Assembly (NCBI RefSeq): GCF_030272615.1
Contig: NC_081411.1
Location: forward strand, 180,194,977 to 180,258,976
Length of the DNA: 64,000 nucleotides
Source: Cryptomeria japonica
Taxonomy: Eukaryota; Streptophyta; Pinopsida; Cupressales; Cupressaceae
Direction of reading: 5' to 3'
Shown: positions 43,501 through 55,871 of the stretch, in pieces
Position numbering within the stretch: the stretch's first letter is position 1
Layout: each line of letters starts with the position of its first letter
The notes under the pieces: model-generated
What the model was told of the DNA's origin: nothing
The model's database searches: none
The model's input: the letters and a program-made list of their open reading frames with translations, nothing else
Program-made: the position numbers and the translations under genes

Positions 43501-44946
43501 TCAAGCCCTGACATATTTGCATAAGACCAAGCAAAGTTAACTTGTGTTTCCTTGAAAAATTGTATAAATGGTGCTCTTTCTTTAGGTGTTCTTGATTCAA
43601 CTAGATATATGTTTTTTGGTTTCTCTTCTATGCCCAATTTTTCTCCCACTATTTTCTCAACCAACATGGGTGATTTTTCATGATAATATGGTTGGGTAAG
43701 TGTGTCAAGCCTTCCATCCTGAGGTGCCTCAGAGAGGTTTTCACCTTCAAATATGTCCTTTATATTTAATTTTTTCAAGTCTAATAGTGCCATAGAGTGA
43801 TTTTAACTAGAAGACTAATTTATGTTTTGTATAGTTTTGTGACTGAAAGGTTTAACACCCTCTCCAAAGTAAGCCACACTCTTAAGTTCTATGGAAAAAT
43901 GAGCTCTATGATCCCCAAGGGGTAAGTCACTTCATTCTTAGAGAAAATTTATTATTGCTTCATCATTTTGAAAGATGTCTAATTGTGGTGGTCCTTGTTG
44001 GTCCCAATCAATAAGTTGTGGGTGAACAATGGGTAAAGGATCATGATTAGGCTCAAGATTGAGAACTGGATCAAGGGTACAAATAGTGTCATAGTCATAT
44101 ATATAAATGAAATTGTCTTATTCATCGAAGGTACCTTCCTCTTCAGCTTGTTTTGCGTTAGAGGACTCCCCTACCTCACTTGAGTTGCCCTTAGTACTCA
44201 AGGTCTTATCTTTTTGCGTATCATAACCCAGACCATGAACTCTACATCTACCATCAGGTTGTATTAGTTCAAGTATGCCTTGCTTTCGTAAACCAAGAGG
44301 ACTGTGACCATCATAGCCATATCATTTTATTATATTAAGTCCTTTTCCATATTGTTCAGCTCGTGTCTTAACCTTTAATTTTTCATTTTTTTCCTTTTTT
44401 GTAGATCTTCATCTTTGTACAACTAGCGTAGGAGATCTTCTTCTTCCATTTCATCATACAAGGCTCCCCATTTTATGAAAGTTGTTGGTTTGTAGACTAT
44501 AGTAGTGGTATTTGATGTGGTTTTAGTAATTTGTGGTTTACCATAAGTTTGGGGAGACAAAGGTAACTTTTTGATACAAAGAAAATGATTCATGATATAT
44601 TTTCCCATTCCTTGTTCTTTTACTTGTATTTTAACCTCAGTCTTATTGGATTTAGATGTGGATGCTTTTAAGGATTCATAATCAACATATACTTGAGAAG
44701 GGGGCACTTCACAATTAATGGGAATTTTGGATTTAGTCATAGGATTTAGATTATTGCAAAATATAAAAGGGCAATTGGTATTGTAATTTTGATACCATTG
44801 TGTGGAAATTTGATGCATTGATGGTATGTAGAGGGAGAAAGTTGCATTGCATGAATCCATAGTCTTTCAAGGAGAATTCTATAAGTTAAAGGGAGATTGG
44901 GAACTTGGCAAATCACATCCTTCACCATAGGCCCAACCTTGATTGG
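43335..44946 (-). pseudogene. Protease and gag-pol linker region of the first Tat-type element
   Basis: Near the right end, KVGPMVKDVICQVPNLPLTY and RLWIHAMQLSPSTYHQCIKF resemble the C-terminal half of Tat/Athila-type proteases (LLGRPWIH...SSxHQKxKF). From there to 43335 the frame carries the linker that ends with FAWSYANMSGLDPDLVMHHL just upstream of reverse transcriptase. The copia insertion interrupts the protease. Confidence 0.75.
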
Positions 44947-46478
44947 TGTACAACACAAGATATCACTGAGAGGGGGAGTGAATTAGTGATTATAAACAAT
45001 TTCAAATAATATGTGTAACTGGTAGGATAATGAAAGCACTAACAAGCAATCACACAAAATAGCACATCACATAACATCAGATATACGGGGAAAAACCTTG
45101 GTGAGAAATGCTGCTGGAGATCTAATGATCCAATCTAGCCTCACAGTGTAATGATAATTTTACAATGTTTAGGGCACCAACCCAAGGAGAACCAACCCCT
45201 AGCATTTTATGGGTACCTACCCAAAGGAGAACCAACCCCTATTCTATTTTGAGCACCAACTCAAGGAGCACCAACCCCTGCACCGAGCACCCACCCAGTG
45301 AAATACAATGAGATATAAAATCAATACAAAGATAAACACTTGGTTACAAATGAGTTTTCTAACAGTTGGAAACTATTCACTCTACTGGTTAAACTCTTAT
45401 TTGTCACACCGCTTCTTCTTTTGTATCGGTCTTCTATTTTTGCTTTCTGAACCCTCTATAGCTCAGTTTCAGCCTTGCTAGATCTTCTCTAAAACTTGCT
45501 CTACACTCCTTCACTCTCTGTTACTATCTTACCAGTTCATACACTACTGGTTTAACAAACTTTTAACCTCTGTAATAGTTTATCGGTTACCTTAACCCTT
45601 GCTAGTTAAACCTTCCTTAGTGGTTCTTCTCCAACACTCAGTAGCTTCAATATTTTCTCTCACTCTGACTGATCAACTCTTGCCTCACAGATATTCATTG
45701 TATCATAAATCTCCCATCAAGCATACTCTCTCCACCTGCTTAAGTTTTTGATCTACATATTTATATATGGTTTCCTGCCAAAATGCAAACTTAAACTTCA
45801 TGCGCTTAGGGTTTTCTTCACTAACCTCAATCCATATCAAATCAGATCTCATCTTTCCTGAATTGACAACCTATAATAGTACAACAAAAGGACCTATCCT
45901 TTTTTTATTCTTCCTATGAACGTTTACTATATTTAGCAAACTAGACTCTGTTCATCAATCTTGATTTTGTCAATCAATAAGTGATTTAGTATTTTCCTTC
46001 TCCAGATCAACAAGACTATTAGATATCCTGCTTTGATCATAATGCCAAAGAATAAAATCTCTGCTCTTCGATCTACTTTGAGCCATAACCCTCTGTAACT
46101 GATCTGTGATTTTCATAGTCGACATTAATATGAACTTCATCGACAACTACCTCACCGATGCACCATTCACCTACCACTACACGTTTGCCACCTAGAGTCC
46201 ACATCACATGTTGGTTCAACTTTGGTCACCGACCGAAAATGCTATCGGTATACACTAACCAGTTAACCTTCATATCATGCACTTCATTATTCTGGCAGTT
46301 AGGTCATGTTATATCATTCTACGCCTACTTGGTTTGCTTGCTTACCGGTTGATAGACTTACTGGTTGAGATCCCATATCGGTTGACATCAACCAACAATC
46401 TCCAATTCCACTAACAAATATCTTGCATACTGGTTGACATACTTACCGGTTGACATCAATGATAATACAATGCCAACA
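44947..46478 (-). repeat. 3' LTR of the copia element
   Basis: 1532 bp with TG/CA ends, matching 52241-53792. It contains repeated ACCAACCC(C/A)AAGGAG(C/A)ACCAACCCC phrases at 45177-45300, a short internal tandem motif shared by both LTRs. Confidence 0.92.
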
Positions 46479-46505
46479 ATCTCCCCCTTTGGCATTGATG
46501 TCAAC
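46449..46505. promoter_or_regulatory. Polypurine tract with perfect flanking inverted repeat
   Basis: The polypurine tract in plus-strand sense is ATCTCCCCCTTT (46479-46490), directly beside the LTR edge at 46478. GTTGACATCAATG (46449-46461) and CATTGATGTCAAC (46493-46505) are perfect 13-base reverse complements around it. Confidence 0.85.
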
Positions 46506-47027
46506 ACCCATATTATCGGGTTAACCTCCACAACCTGGGCTTACAATAGGCACTATCTCCAACTGTATCCTTTCTGCAACTATTAAATTTCTCCCCCTTT
46601 AACAATAATGACAAAGGGCCAGGACATCTTTCTGAGGTCTCTCGGTAGGCTAGACTACTTTTCCCTTTCACCTTGTGGTCCAATTTGTGATTTTTATTAA
46701 GTACAAATTGAATAGACACTAAAAAACAACCACAAACATGGACTGATGACCACATTCTCCCCTGGTGAAGTTAATCTCCCAGTCAAGTTAATTGTGACTT
46801 TGGTAGATAGACAAATTGAATAGACAACTTTCCAAAGTCCCAAACTTGTTTTCCTTTTTGATACTAAAAATTCTTCTAGTCCTATGAATTGAAGAGACAA
46901 CTATCACAACTATAAATATCACAAACAAGCTAGGGATGCATACTCTCCCCTTGAGTACATCATATGGTCCAAGAGTAAAAAATGTATGGCTATGAACTCC
47001 CCTTGAACCATAGATCTCCATACACAT
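46506..47027. other. 3' untranslated part of the copia element
   Basis: About 520 bases between RNase H and the polypurine tract. Several CTCCCC-type pyrimidine blocks (46591, 46755, 46944, 46990) resemble additional polypurine tracts on the coding strand. No frame is called. Confidence 0.5.
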
Positions 47028-48380
47028 TTAAGTGCATAAAGCTGTTGAGAAAAATTCCAACTTGTGTCTTAGATATTCAAATGTGTTTATTGGTAGATTT
47101 TTTGTGAAGATATCAGCAACCTGTTCACATGTAGGAACATATTCTACCTTCAATTCTTTCTCTACAACCTTCTCTCTGAGAAAGTTGTGTTTGATAGCAA
47201 TGTGCTTCGTCCTTGAGTGCATAACCAAATTCTTTGAAATATTGATGGCACTTGAGTTATCACACCGGATTGAAATAGGATCAGATATTTCTATCTAAAT
47301 GTCCTTGAGAGTCTTCTTAATCCATAAGACATGAGAACAACATGTAGCTACAACAATATATTGTACCTCTGTAGTAGATAAGGAGATTGAATCCTGATTC
47401 TTATTGTGCCATGAAACTAAGTGATCACCTAAAAAGAATACACCATCGCTTGTGCTTTTCTGATCATCAATATAGCCTGCCCAATCAACATCAGTGTAGG
47501 CCTATAAAAGGAAATCTCCTTTCTTTGGATACCATAAGCCATAATTAAGTGTTCCTTGTAGGTACTTGAAGATTCTACTAACTACATTCTCATGTGACTG
47601 TTTAGGTGTATCTTGAAATCTTTCCACCATACATATTGCCTGCACTATATCCAGTCTTGAGGCAGTAAGGTATAACAAACTATCAATCATGGATCTATAT
47701 AGGGTCTGATCCACTTCCGGTGACTCATCAACTATTCTCAACTTGCATTCGGTCACCATGGGGGTACATATCTCTGGTATACTAGGTTTGAGAGATAAAT
47801 ATTCCTTTATCGTGCTGTGAAATTTGCAAACCAAAAAAATATGACAACTCTCCAAGCATTGACATCTCAAACTTTGATTGCATCTGATCAACAAACTCTT
47901 TACACAAGATATCCTTGTTGCCTCCAAATATTATATCATCCACATATACAACAACAATAATCAAGTGATTCCATTTGCTTTGATGTATAGATTACTATCT
48001 GCACTCCCTTTTCCAAAACCTTGCTCCTTAAGATACTTATCCAACCTTGAATACCATGCTTTTGGAGTCTGCTTTAAACCATACACTGCTTTCTTCAACT
48101 GACATACAAAAGTTTCATCATCATGCAGTAGAAAACCTTTCGGTTGTTTTATGTATACTTCTTCTTCCAAATTACCATTCAAGAAAGCAGACTTGACGTC
48201 CATTTGATATACCTTGTATCCTTTGAAGGCAAAGAATGATAAGAACATTCTAATAGCCTCAAGTCTTGCAACTAGTGCAAATGTTTCTTCAAAATCAATT
48301 CCTTCTACTTGAGCAAATCCTTTGCACACTAACCTTTCTTTATGCTCGACAATCTTACCTTCATTCATCTTGTTCCAGTA
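47028..48380 (-). pseudogene. Reverse transcriptase and RNase H region of the copia element
   Basis: [20 protein letters not shown] and [17 protein letters not shown] lead to YVDD (in VVVYVDDIIFGGNKD, near 47930). The RNase H end has KHIAIKHNFLREKVVEKEL and QVADIFTKNLP near 47040-47200. All are standard Ty1/copia boxes. Confidence 0.93.
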
Positions 48381-48429
48381 GACCTATTTAGTACCTTTGA
48401 CATTCTTATCTGCTAGTCTAGGAACTAAT

Positions 48430-49520
48430 TCCTAAGTCTTCTTCTTTTCAATTTGTTGCAGCTCTTCTTCCATTGCATTCATGCATTTCTCACTTTTACT
48501 GGCCTCATTGAATGTTTTGGGTTCCATTTCAGTCATAAGGCAGAAATTCACTTGTTCATTATTCCGAGCAAGTCTTCTTCTTGTTTGTACACCGTCACTT
48601 TTATTTCCTATAATCTTCTCTTCCAGGTGATTTTTTTGCACATATCTATTAGGGGTCTTGTTGGGTGCTTCTCCCAGTTTATTTTCTGACTGAACTTCAT
48701 CTTCATCACACGAATCATCATACCAGTGTATATGTGCTTGTTTTCTCTTATGCAATTTTTCATCAACTCTTACATGAACACTTTCAATGACTCTTCTTAG
48801 TCTTTTATTGTAGTATTTGTAGGCTTTGTTGTGAGTAGAGTAACCCAAGAAGATGCCTTCATCACTCCTAGAATCAAAGTCACGTAAACTATATTCATCT
48901 CTCTTGATGGAGAATTTACTTACAAACACTTTCAAATATTTAACTGATGGCTTCCGATCATACCACTATTCATAAGGTGTCATTCTGCTATTTGTTCTCA
49001 GCTGAACCCAAATCAATTCATATACAATAGTATGTACTGCTTCCTTTCAGTACATATCCTTGACAGTCTATTTTTTCCTTTCTACAACACCATTTTGTTG
49101 TGGTGTTCTTGGGGCTGAATACTGTCTTCTGTTTCCATGCCTCTCACAGTAGTCTACAAACTCATTTGATGTGAACTCACCACCTCGGTCTGATCTCAGA
49201 CACTTCAGTTGGCATCCAATTTCCTTCTCAACCATCTTCTAGAATATTTTGAACCTCTCATATGCTTGTGATTTATCATGTAGGAAAGTGACCCATGCCA
49301 TTCTTGAGAAATCAACAATGAACAACATGAAGTATCTCTCACCTGCTAAAGATCTTCTCCTGGTTGGACCATAAAGATCTGTATGCACAAGTTCTAAGGG
49401 CCTTGAGGTATTATTTTCTTTTATCTTGAAGGTTACGTTAGTCTTCTTTCCTCTTAGACATTCATCACAAAAAGTACTTTCCAATTTTATAGTTGGTGGT
49501 ATATGTCTCACATAACCTTA
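48430..49520 (-). pseudogene. Integrase region of the copia element
   Basis: CDECLRGKKTNVTF marks the zinc-binding end and LELVHTDLYGPTRRRSLAGE the first catalytic Asp, followed by YFMLFIVDFSRMAWVTFL. The C-terminal connection (GIFLGYSTHNKAYKYYNKRL, near 48800-48860) matches the copia integrase tail. Confidence 0.9.
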
Positions 49521-49609
49521 ACCAGATTATCAAAGTTTATATGGCCCAATCTTCTGTGCCACAACCAACTCTCATCTACTTGTCCCATCATGCACTGGAA
49601 CTCAAAGAA

Positions 49610-49990
49610 TTACTTTAGATTGTATATATTTCCATCTGTCCTTTTACCTTTTGCAACAATTTGTTCGATACTATCCTTCCTTATTTGACAACCAGTAGAG
49701 TTAAATGTGAATTTGTATCCTTTATCACACATTTGGATCACACTTAGCAAATTATGCTTTAGTCCTTCCACATAGTATACATCATGTGCTTTTAATTTGC
49801 CATCTATGTTCAGAGTACCTTTGCCTTTTATCTTGATGGAAGAGTTATCTCTGAACCTCACCAAACCTCCATTCCAATCATCAAACTTGATGAACTTTTT
49901 TTTGTCTTCAGTCATATAATCAGAACATCCACTATCTACAAACCATAAATTTTTTCTTTCTTCATGCAGGGAAATATACACAATCAGACT
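49610..49990 (-). pseudogene. Protease and pre-integrase region of the copia element
   Basis: LWFVDSGCSDYMTEDKKKF holds the copia protease DSG(C/A)S motif. VYYVEGLKHNLLSVIQMCDK is the usual segment linking protease to integrase. Confidence 0.92.
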
Positions 49991-50062
49991 TGATTATGCT
50001 TTATTCTTATCCTTCTCAACCCAAACTAGGTTGGCTTCCTTCTTCTTGTCAATTGCAATTTT

Positions 50063-52090
50063 CTACTCTGGTTTTGCTTCCAGTTTCTGATTCGGTACTG
50101 ACTTCTTTTTCTTTGAAGTCCTGAGTTTGCAATGCTTTGCAATGTGGCCAATATTTTCACAATGATAGCATTTCACATTGATATTTAATGATGAATTTGC
50201 AAAAGTATTGTAGGATACTGATTGACTTCTCCTACATTGATAACTCTTATGACCACAACCATTACATTGATAACAAGTGACATTCATCTCCCGAAGTGCA
50301 GAAAATGAATTTCTACTTTCGAAACTAGTAGGGGGCTTATGAAACAAACTACAATCAACAATTATATGACCAAACTTATTATACCGGTAACAATAACCAT
50401 GGAATTTGGGTACATACCAATCTTGTTCCATTGGACCAGCAAACCTTTGTCTCACTGGATGGTTTCCTCTCATGCTATTGACTTTAGTGAACCCCTCTTC
50501 ATCAATATTGAACTTGCCTATATGGTTTGCATTCTAGTATAGAGAGTAAGCCTTCCAGTTCTCAGCTTTCCAGTTCATAGGCATATTTCTTGTAGCTTCA
50601 ACATAGGTCTTCTTCTCAGTAGCTTTGTTGTTAGTAAAGGTTTGTTTTTCTTTACTCTCACTTGAAGAAGAAAACTGTATCTCCTTGCCAGATGTGTCTT
50701 TGCTGTTTAAACTCTATCCTTCTTCAAAACCTAAACCTTTGGTGTCTTTTGAGTGCTTTTGGTTACTCAACATTTTGTCCAAGGCTTCAGTGCTACCCTC
50801 ATACTTGCTCCTCATCTTCAACTCATCCTTTCTCTTTTCAAGATCCTTTTTGAGCCTTACAATTTCTTCTTCCAAATTCTGATACTCCTCTTTCTTTATC
50901 AAATCAAAGGATGTAACTTCACCTATCCTCTTGGCCTCTTCCATTTGGAGTTTCAAATCAGAAATTGTTTTCTTGGACTCATCCAGGGATTGCCTCAAAC
51001 GGTCTTGTTCTTCAATAGAAGCACACTTAACCTTCTTGATATCTCTTCTTGTTTTACTCAACTCCTCAAGAGCACTTATGAGCTCACTTTCCAGGTTCAC
51101 TTTAGATTCAATTTCTTCATCTTCATTATCTTCATCAACCGGTTCATCTAGTGCCATAAAGAGATTCTTTTTTCTTTCATTCTCACAATAGTCATTTTCT
51201 AAGGCACTTTCTTCATCTGTGGAATCATCTTCAAAAGTATATAGGTTGTTCTACTTCTGGTAGCTTCTTCTATCTTGTCCGTAGGCATTCTTCTTTTTAT
51301 CCTTACCCGAAGGTCTACTAGTGCTTTGTTGCTCCTCCCCAACATTCTCACTATAGGGACATTTTGAAGCAAAGTGACCTATTTTACCATGGTTAAAACA
51401 TTTGATAGGTAATTTTCCTTTGTACTTACCAGATCCTCTTTTAAGCTTCCTTACAAATTTTGCTACCACTATGTCTGAGTCTTCACTAGATTCTCCATGA
51501 GTAATTTACTCCTTACACTTTTTGATAAAGTTGAAAGCAACCTCTTTCTTTGAACTTCCTTCACTGGTTGTTCTCATCTCATAAGCGGTTAGGGACCCAA
51601 ATAACTCATCCATTGAAAATCTTTTCAGATCCTTGGCTTCTTCTATTGTAGAGACCTTTGTGTCATACTTAGATGTGAGTGATCTAAGTACCTTTTTAAC
51701 AATCACTTCATCAACTATATCATCTCCAAGTCCTCTAATAGTATTCACCATTTTATCAATTCTATGGAGATAATCAGGAATCTTCTCTCCATCTTTCATC
51801 TTCAAATATTCAAGCTGACCTCTTAATGTTTGCAGTTTAGCTTCCTTGAACTTGACATCTCCTTCAAATAATATTTTCAACTTATCCCAAGTTTCTTTGG
51901 CGGATGAGAAGTGCATGACCTTAGCAAACTCATTATCAGACAGATCACTAAGAATAACATGCTTGGCCTTGGCATTGTTTTTGTACTCCTTCTTAGCATC
52001 TAGATATGTAGGAGTATTATAAGGGACAATATGCCCAGTGTGCACAGACATCCAAACATCAAAACCTAGGGAGGACAGATAGGTTTCCAT
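50063..52090 (-). pseudogene. gag region of the copia element, with coiled coil and four CCHC knuckles
   Basis: The first part (near 51506-52090) is a copia capsid domain (UBN2-type pattern: AKETWDKLKILFEG, LKMKDGEKIPDYLHRIDKMV). A knuckle follows (CFNHGKIGHFASKC). Then comes a coiled coil (near 50714-51157) and three further knuckles (CYRYNKFGHIIVDC, CYQCNGCGHKSYQC, CYHCENIGHIAKHC). The extended knuckle and coiled-coil half resembles 12647-13770 of the pol-less element, suggesting that both belong to related families. Confidence 0.88.
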
Positions 52091-52225
52091 TCTTCTACTC
52101 TAGAAGGCATAGTTGGTACCATCAAACATGGGAGCTTTGGATGAGGAGGACTCATTCCTTTTCATTTTGTTCTTAAACCAGAATCTACTCAAGCTAGAGA
52201 AATCTTTAACAATTGGGGAACCTAA

Positions 52226-52238
52226 GGCTCTGATACCA
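52226..52238 (-). promoter_or_regulatory. Primer-binding site of the copia element
   Basis: On the minus strand TGGTATCAGAGCC, a perfect initiator tRNA-Met complement, begins two bases after the 5' LTR end (52241). Confidence 0.95.
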
Positions 52239-52240
52239 AT

Positions 52241-53792
52241 TGTAGAACACAATATATCACTAAGAGGCGGGGAGGTGAATCAATGATTATAAACAATTTC
52301 AAACAATGTATTCAACTGGTAGGATAATGAAAGCACTAACAATCAATCACACACAAGAGTACATCACATAACACTGGATATACGAGGAAAACCCAATGTG
52401 GGAAAAACCTTGGTGAGAAATGTTGCTGGAGATCTACTAATCCAATCCAGCCTCATAGTGTAATAATAGTTTTACAATGTTTAGGGCACCAACCCAAGGA
52501 GCACCAACCCCTAGCAATTTATGGGCACCTACCCAAAGGAGAACCAACCCCTATTCTATTTTGAGCACGAACTCAAGTAGCACCAACCCTTGCACTGAGA
52601 AACCACTCAATGAAATACAATGAGATATAAAATTAATACAAAGATAAACACTTGGTTACAAATGAGTGTTGTAACACCTGGAAACTATTCACTCTGCTGG
52701 TTAAACTCTTATTTGTTACACTGCTTCTTCTTTTCTACCGGTCTTCTATTCTTCCTTTTTGAACCCTCTTCAACTTGGTTTTATCCTTGCTAGATCTTCT
52801 CTGAAACTTACTCTACACTCCTTCACTCTCTGTTACTATCTTACCAATTCAGAGATTGCTAGTTTAATGGATTGTTAACCTCTGTAATAGTTTACCGGTT
52901 ACCTGAACCCTTGCCAGTTAAACCTTCCTTACCAGTTCTTCTCCAACACTCAGTCACTTCAATATTTTCTATCTCACTTAGATTGATCAACTCTTGCCTC
53001 GTAGAGATTCACTGTATCATAAATCTCCCATCAAGCATACTCTCTCCACCTTCTTAAGTTTTTGATTTTCATATTTATATATATACTTTCCCACCCAAAA
53101 AAAAAATTAAACTTCACGTGCTTAGGGTTTTCTTCACTGACCTTGATCCATATCTAATTAGATCTCATCTTTCTTGAATCAACAACCTACAATAGCACAA
53201 AAAAAAGATCTGTCCTTTTTTATTCTTCCTATGAACGTTTACTATATTTAGCAAACTAGACTTTGTTTATCAGTCTTGATTTTGTCGATCAATAAATGAT
53301 TTAGCAGTTTTCTTCTCTAGATCAGCAAGATGATTAGATATCATGATTCGATCATAATGCCAAAGAATAAAATCTTTGCCCTTTGATCTTCTTTGAGCTG
53401 CAATAATCTAAAACTGATCCGTGATTTTTATAGTTGACATTAATACGGACTTAGTCAGCAACTACCTTACCGACGCACCATTCACCTACCACTGCAAGTT
53501 TTCCACCTGGAGTCCACGTGACATGTTGGTTCAACTTTGGTCACCAACTGAAAATGATACCGTTATACACTAACTGGTTAACCTTCATATTGTGCACTTC
53601 ACTATTCTGCCGGTTAGGTCATGTTATATTAGACTACACTTATTGGGTTTGCTTGCTTACTGATTGACAAACTTATCGGTTGACATACCATACCGGTTGA
53701 CATCAACCAACAATCTCCAATGCCGGTAACAATATCTTGCATACTAGTTGACATACTTATCGGTTGACATCAATGCCAATACAGTGCCAACA
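52241..53792 (-). repeat. 5' LTR of the copia element
   Basis: 1552 bp, TG/CA ends. It shares with the 3' LTR the CATTGATGTCAACCG element, the TTGGTTGATGTCAACC repeat and the CACCAACCC phrases, and differs at roughly one base in ten. Confidence 0.92.
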
Positions 53793-54367
53793 AATTGGCA
53801 ATGTAATTATCATGCTCTGTGAAGTGTACCTGTATCTGCAACCACAATGCACTCAATAAATCATTATAAGCATGGTTATAAGATTTAATCAATCAAATGT
53901 AAAACCATAGCTAATTGACTTATTGCCTCCTAGTAAATGCGAGTATGAAAAATTCTCTCAGATCTGATTATGCATATTATAGTGACTTGACTATACTTAG
54001 ATGGAGGATTTGAATGATGAAGATGCATGATCTAGCAAGAATAGCATGATTAAGCTATATGAGTTCATGATTGATCTAGAAAATGAACTAAGATTGAGAT
54101 TCAATTAAGCTAAAATTGAGCATGATAACATTGCTAAAGAATGATAAACTAGAAGCTAGATGCCTATAGTAACAATGCATAAGATGAAAATGAGATGGGA
54201 TCCATATTGCTCCAAAATGAGGTCTATTTATAGGATTTCCAAGGCTAGGGGTGAGGTGGCAAGAATCAACGGTCAAGATTGATATGAAGATATCAATGGT
54301 TAAATTGGAGGAGGATGGCAAAGAGGGTTGGATTAAAGGGAACATCTGTCATCTCTATGGTGACAAG

Positions 54368-54470
54368 TGTCAAGAGGCTTCTAGAAGAGGGTGGATGAAA
54401 GGGAACACTTAGTGATAAGTGTCACAAAGTTTCTAGAAGAGGGTGGATGAAAGGGGACATGAGGGTAGGT
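54368..54470. repeat. 52-bp imperfect direct repeat
   Basis: TTCTAGAAGAGGGTGGATGA occurs at 54379 and 54431, preceded in both copies by a GTGTCA(A/C)A(G/A)A-type segment, with an AAGGG(G/A)ACA segment following. Confidence 0.85.
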
Positions 54471-55116
54471 AGAATGGGTTAGGTTTAGGAGTGGTAGAAG
54501 TTAGGAGAATTTGAATTTAGAAATTCAAACAATAGGAAAAAGCTAATTAATTTCAAAAACTCATGAATTTGATTTGTTTTAATTAATTAGGGGATTTAGA
54601 AGAAATGATTTTGATGAAGAGAATTAATTAATCAAAGGGGATTTTTGAAATGAACCTATTAAACAAGTCTTTAGATTTATTATTAAGTAGAGGAAAAAGG
54701 GAAATTTAATCAAATTGTTGATGAATTCAATTAAACTGGGGAGAAGGATTAATTAAATAATTGCTTATTTAATTAATTATCTTCAAACCATTTTTAGGTG
54801 TATACATTTTGCTCTTCTTTGAAGCGAGGTGTGATAACGTGTTGATTCAAAGAAGAATCACATTTTGATGCTAATATTGGTTTGATAGGATGCCCCAGCT
54901 CTTGATTATTAAATGTTGATATGATGATGCCCCCTCAGGAGATCAATTGAGATAATTGATCTTTGGAGTTTTTGCAAAATTGATATCCCAATAAATTTGA
55001 TTTGATCTTTGCAACTGTGGTTGATGAAAATGTGAGTTCTTTTATTAGCATGATTTCTTAGATTGGTAAGATTGATAAATCTTGATTGATTAAATTGATA
55101 AGATTGAAATTCAGTT

Positions 55117-55258
55117 TGGTTTCAAGAAGGATTCATCCTTTATAAGACAACGATGATCAAAGCGTCTGGTTTCAGGAAGGATTCATTCTGTATAAGACAT
55201 GATCAGAACATTTGGTTTCAGGAAGGATTCATCCTATATAAGACATGATCAGAATCAA
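55117..55258. repeat. Three-copy tandem repeat, 46-50 bp
   Basis: Units start TGGTTTCA(G/A)GAAGGATTCAT at 55117, 55167 and 55213 and share TATAAGACA(T/A)GATCAGAA-like ends. The matching place in the first Tat copy (31560-32040) does not show the array. Confidence 0.92.
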
Positions 55259-55871
55259 TTAGGTTTGAATGATTGATTTGATTTGATAAGGTTGATTAGA
55301 TAAAGAACTGACAGTTTGTTGATATCAAGTTGCAGAAATATTTGGATATGCTGATTGTTGATTCTGTTGAGAGAGATAGCATAAGATTTTTTGCTGGGTC
55401 GACAATATTATGAGAGATGAGTCATCATTCTGATTGCGTATACACTTATGATGATACTTTGATGATTTCTGTGATAGATTTAACCTTGGATAAAAGGAGC
55501 TTTTATGATCCCATGCAAGAATGAAATGCAAGCTAAAATGCAAAGCTATGACCGGACTAGTCATTGGATTATTTTGCATTTTGTCATCATTGAGCTTTTA
55601 AAATGTGGGAAGTGAGTGCAAACATCGATGGTATAATTAAACCATGATGACCTGAGCACTATTTTCTTGGATTTTGATATAGCAAGTTAGCACAAGCATC
55701 AAGGTATAATTGAACCGAGATGACCTGAGTGTTGCTTGCATAAAATAGGCAATATTAATCATTTCAATATGCAAATTGGAAATGTCTTCAATGATACTCT
55801 GGTGATCATGTCCTGAGAGAAATTTGCACATATTAATGATTAATTTTTAGACAAAAAACAAGAAAAATGTC

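Larger units (their letters stand above)
40600..44946 (-). mobile_element. First Tat-type Ty3/gypsy element, internal coding part (fossil)
   Basis: On the minus strand the order is protease region, reverse transcriptase, RNase H, a second (archaeal-type) RNase H, integrase. The second RNase H before integrase is the hallmark of the Tat clade (Ogre/Tat). Together with its 3' part the element extends leftwards to about 30.7 kb. The 5' part is cut by the copia insertion at 44947, and beyond that insertion little or nothing of it is recognisable. It is broken in many places (a dozen or more) and is old. Confidence 0.85.
44947..53792 (-). mobile_element. Ty1/copia element with both LTRs, inserted in the first Tat-type element
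   Basis: 8.85 kb. Read on the minus strand, the order is 5' LTR (52241-53792), primer site, gag, protease, integrase, reverse transcriptase, RNase H, polypurine tract, 3' LTR (44947-46478). Integrase before reverse transcriptase defines Ty1/copia. ATTGG flanks both sides (44942-44946; 53794-53798), one base off the LTR edge on the right. LTR divergence by eye is near ten percent in aligned stretches, so it is clearly older than the 7924-14584 element. Coding parts are broken in about ten or more places. Confidence 0.92.
53793..55871 (-). repeat. 3' LTR region of the second Tat-type element
   Basis: From about 54450 it aligns with 30700-32297 of the first Tat copy. The likely right border is the TGTCA at 55871, followed by a pyrimidine-rich stretch (plus sense) that fits a polypurine tract on the minus strand. 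The left border is unclear. The first 60-200 bases after 53793 may still belong to the first Tat-type element. Confidence 0.5.
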
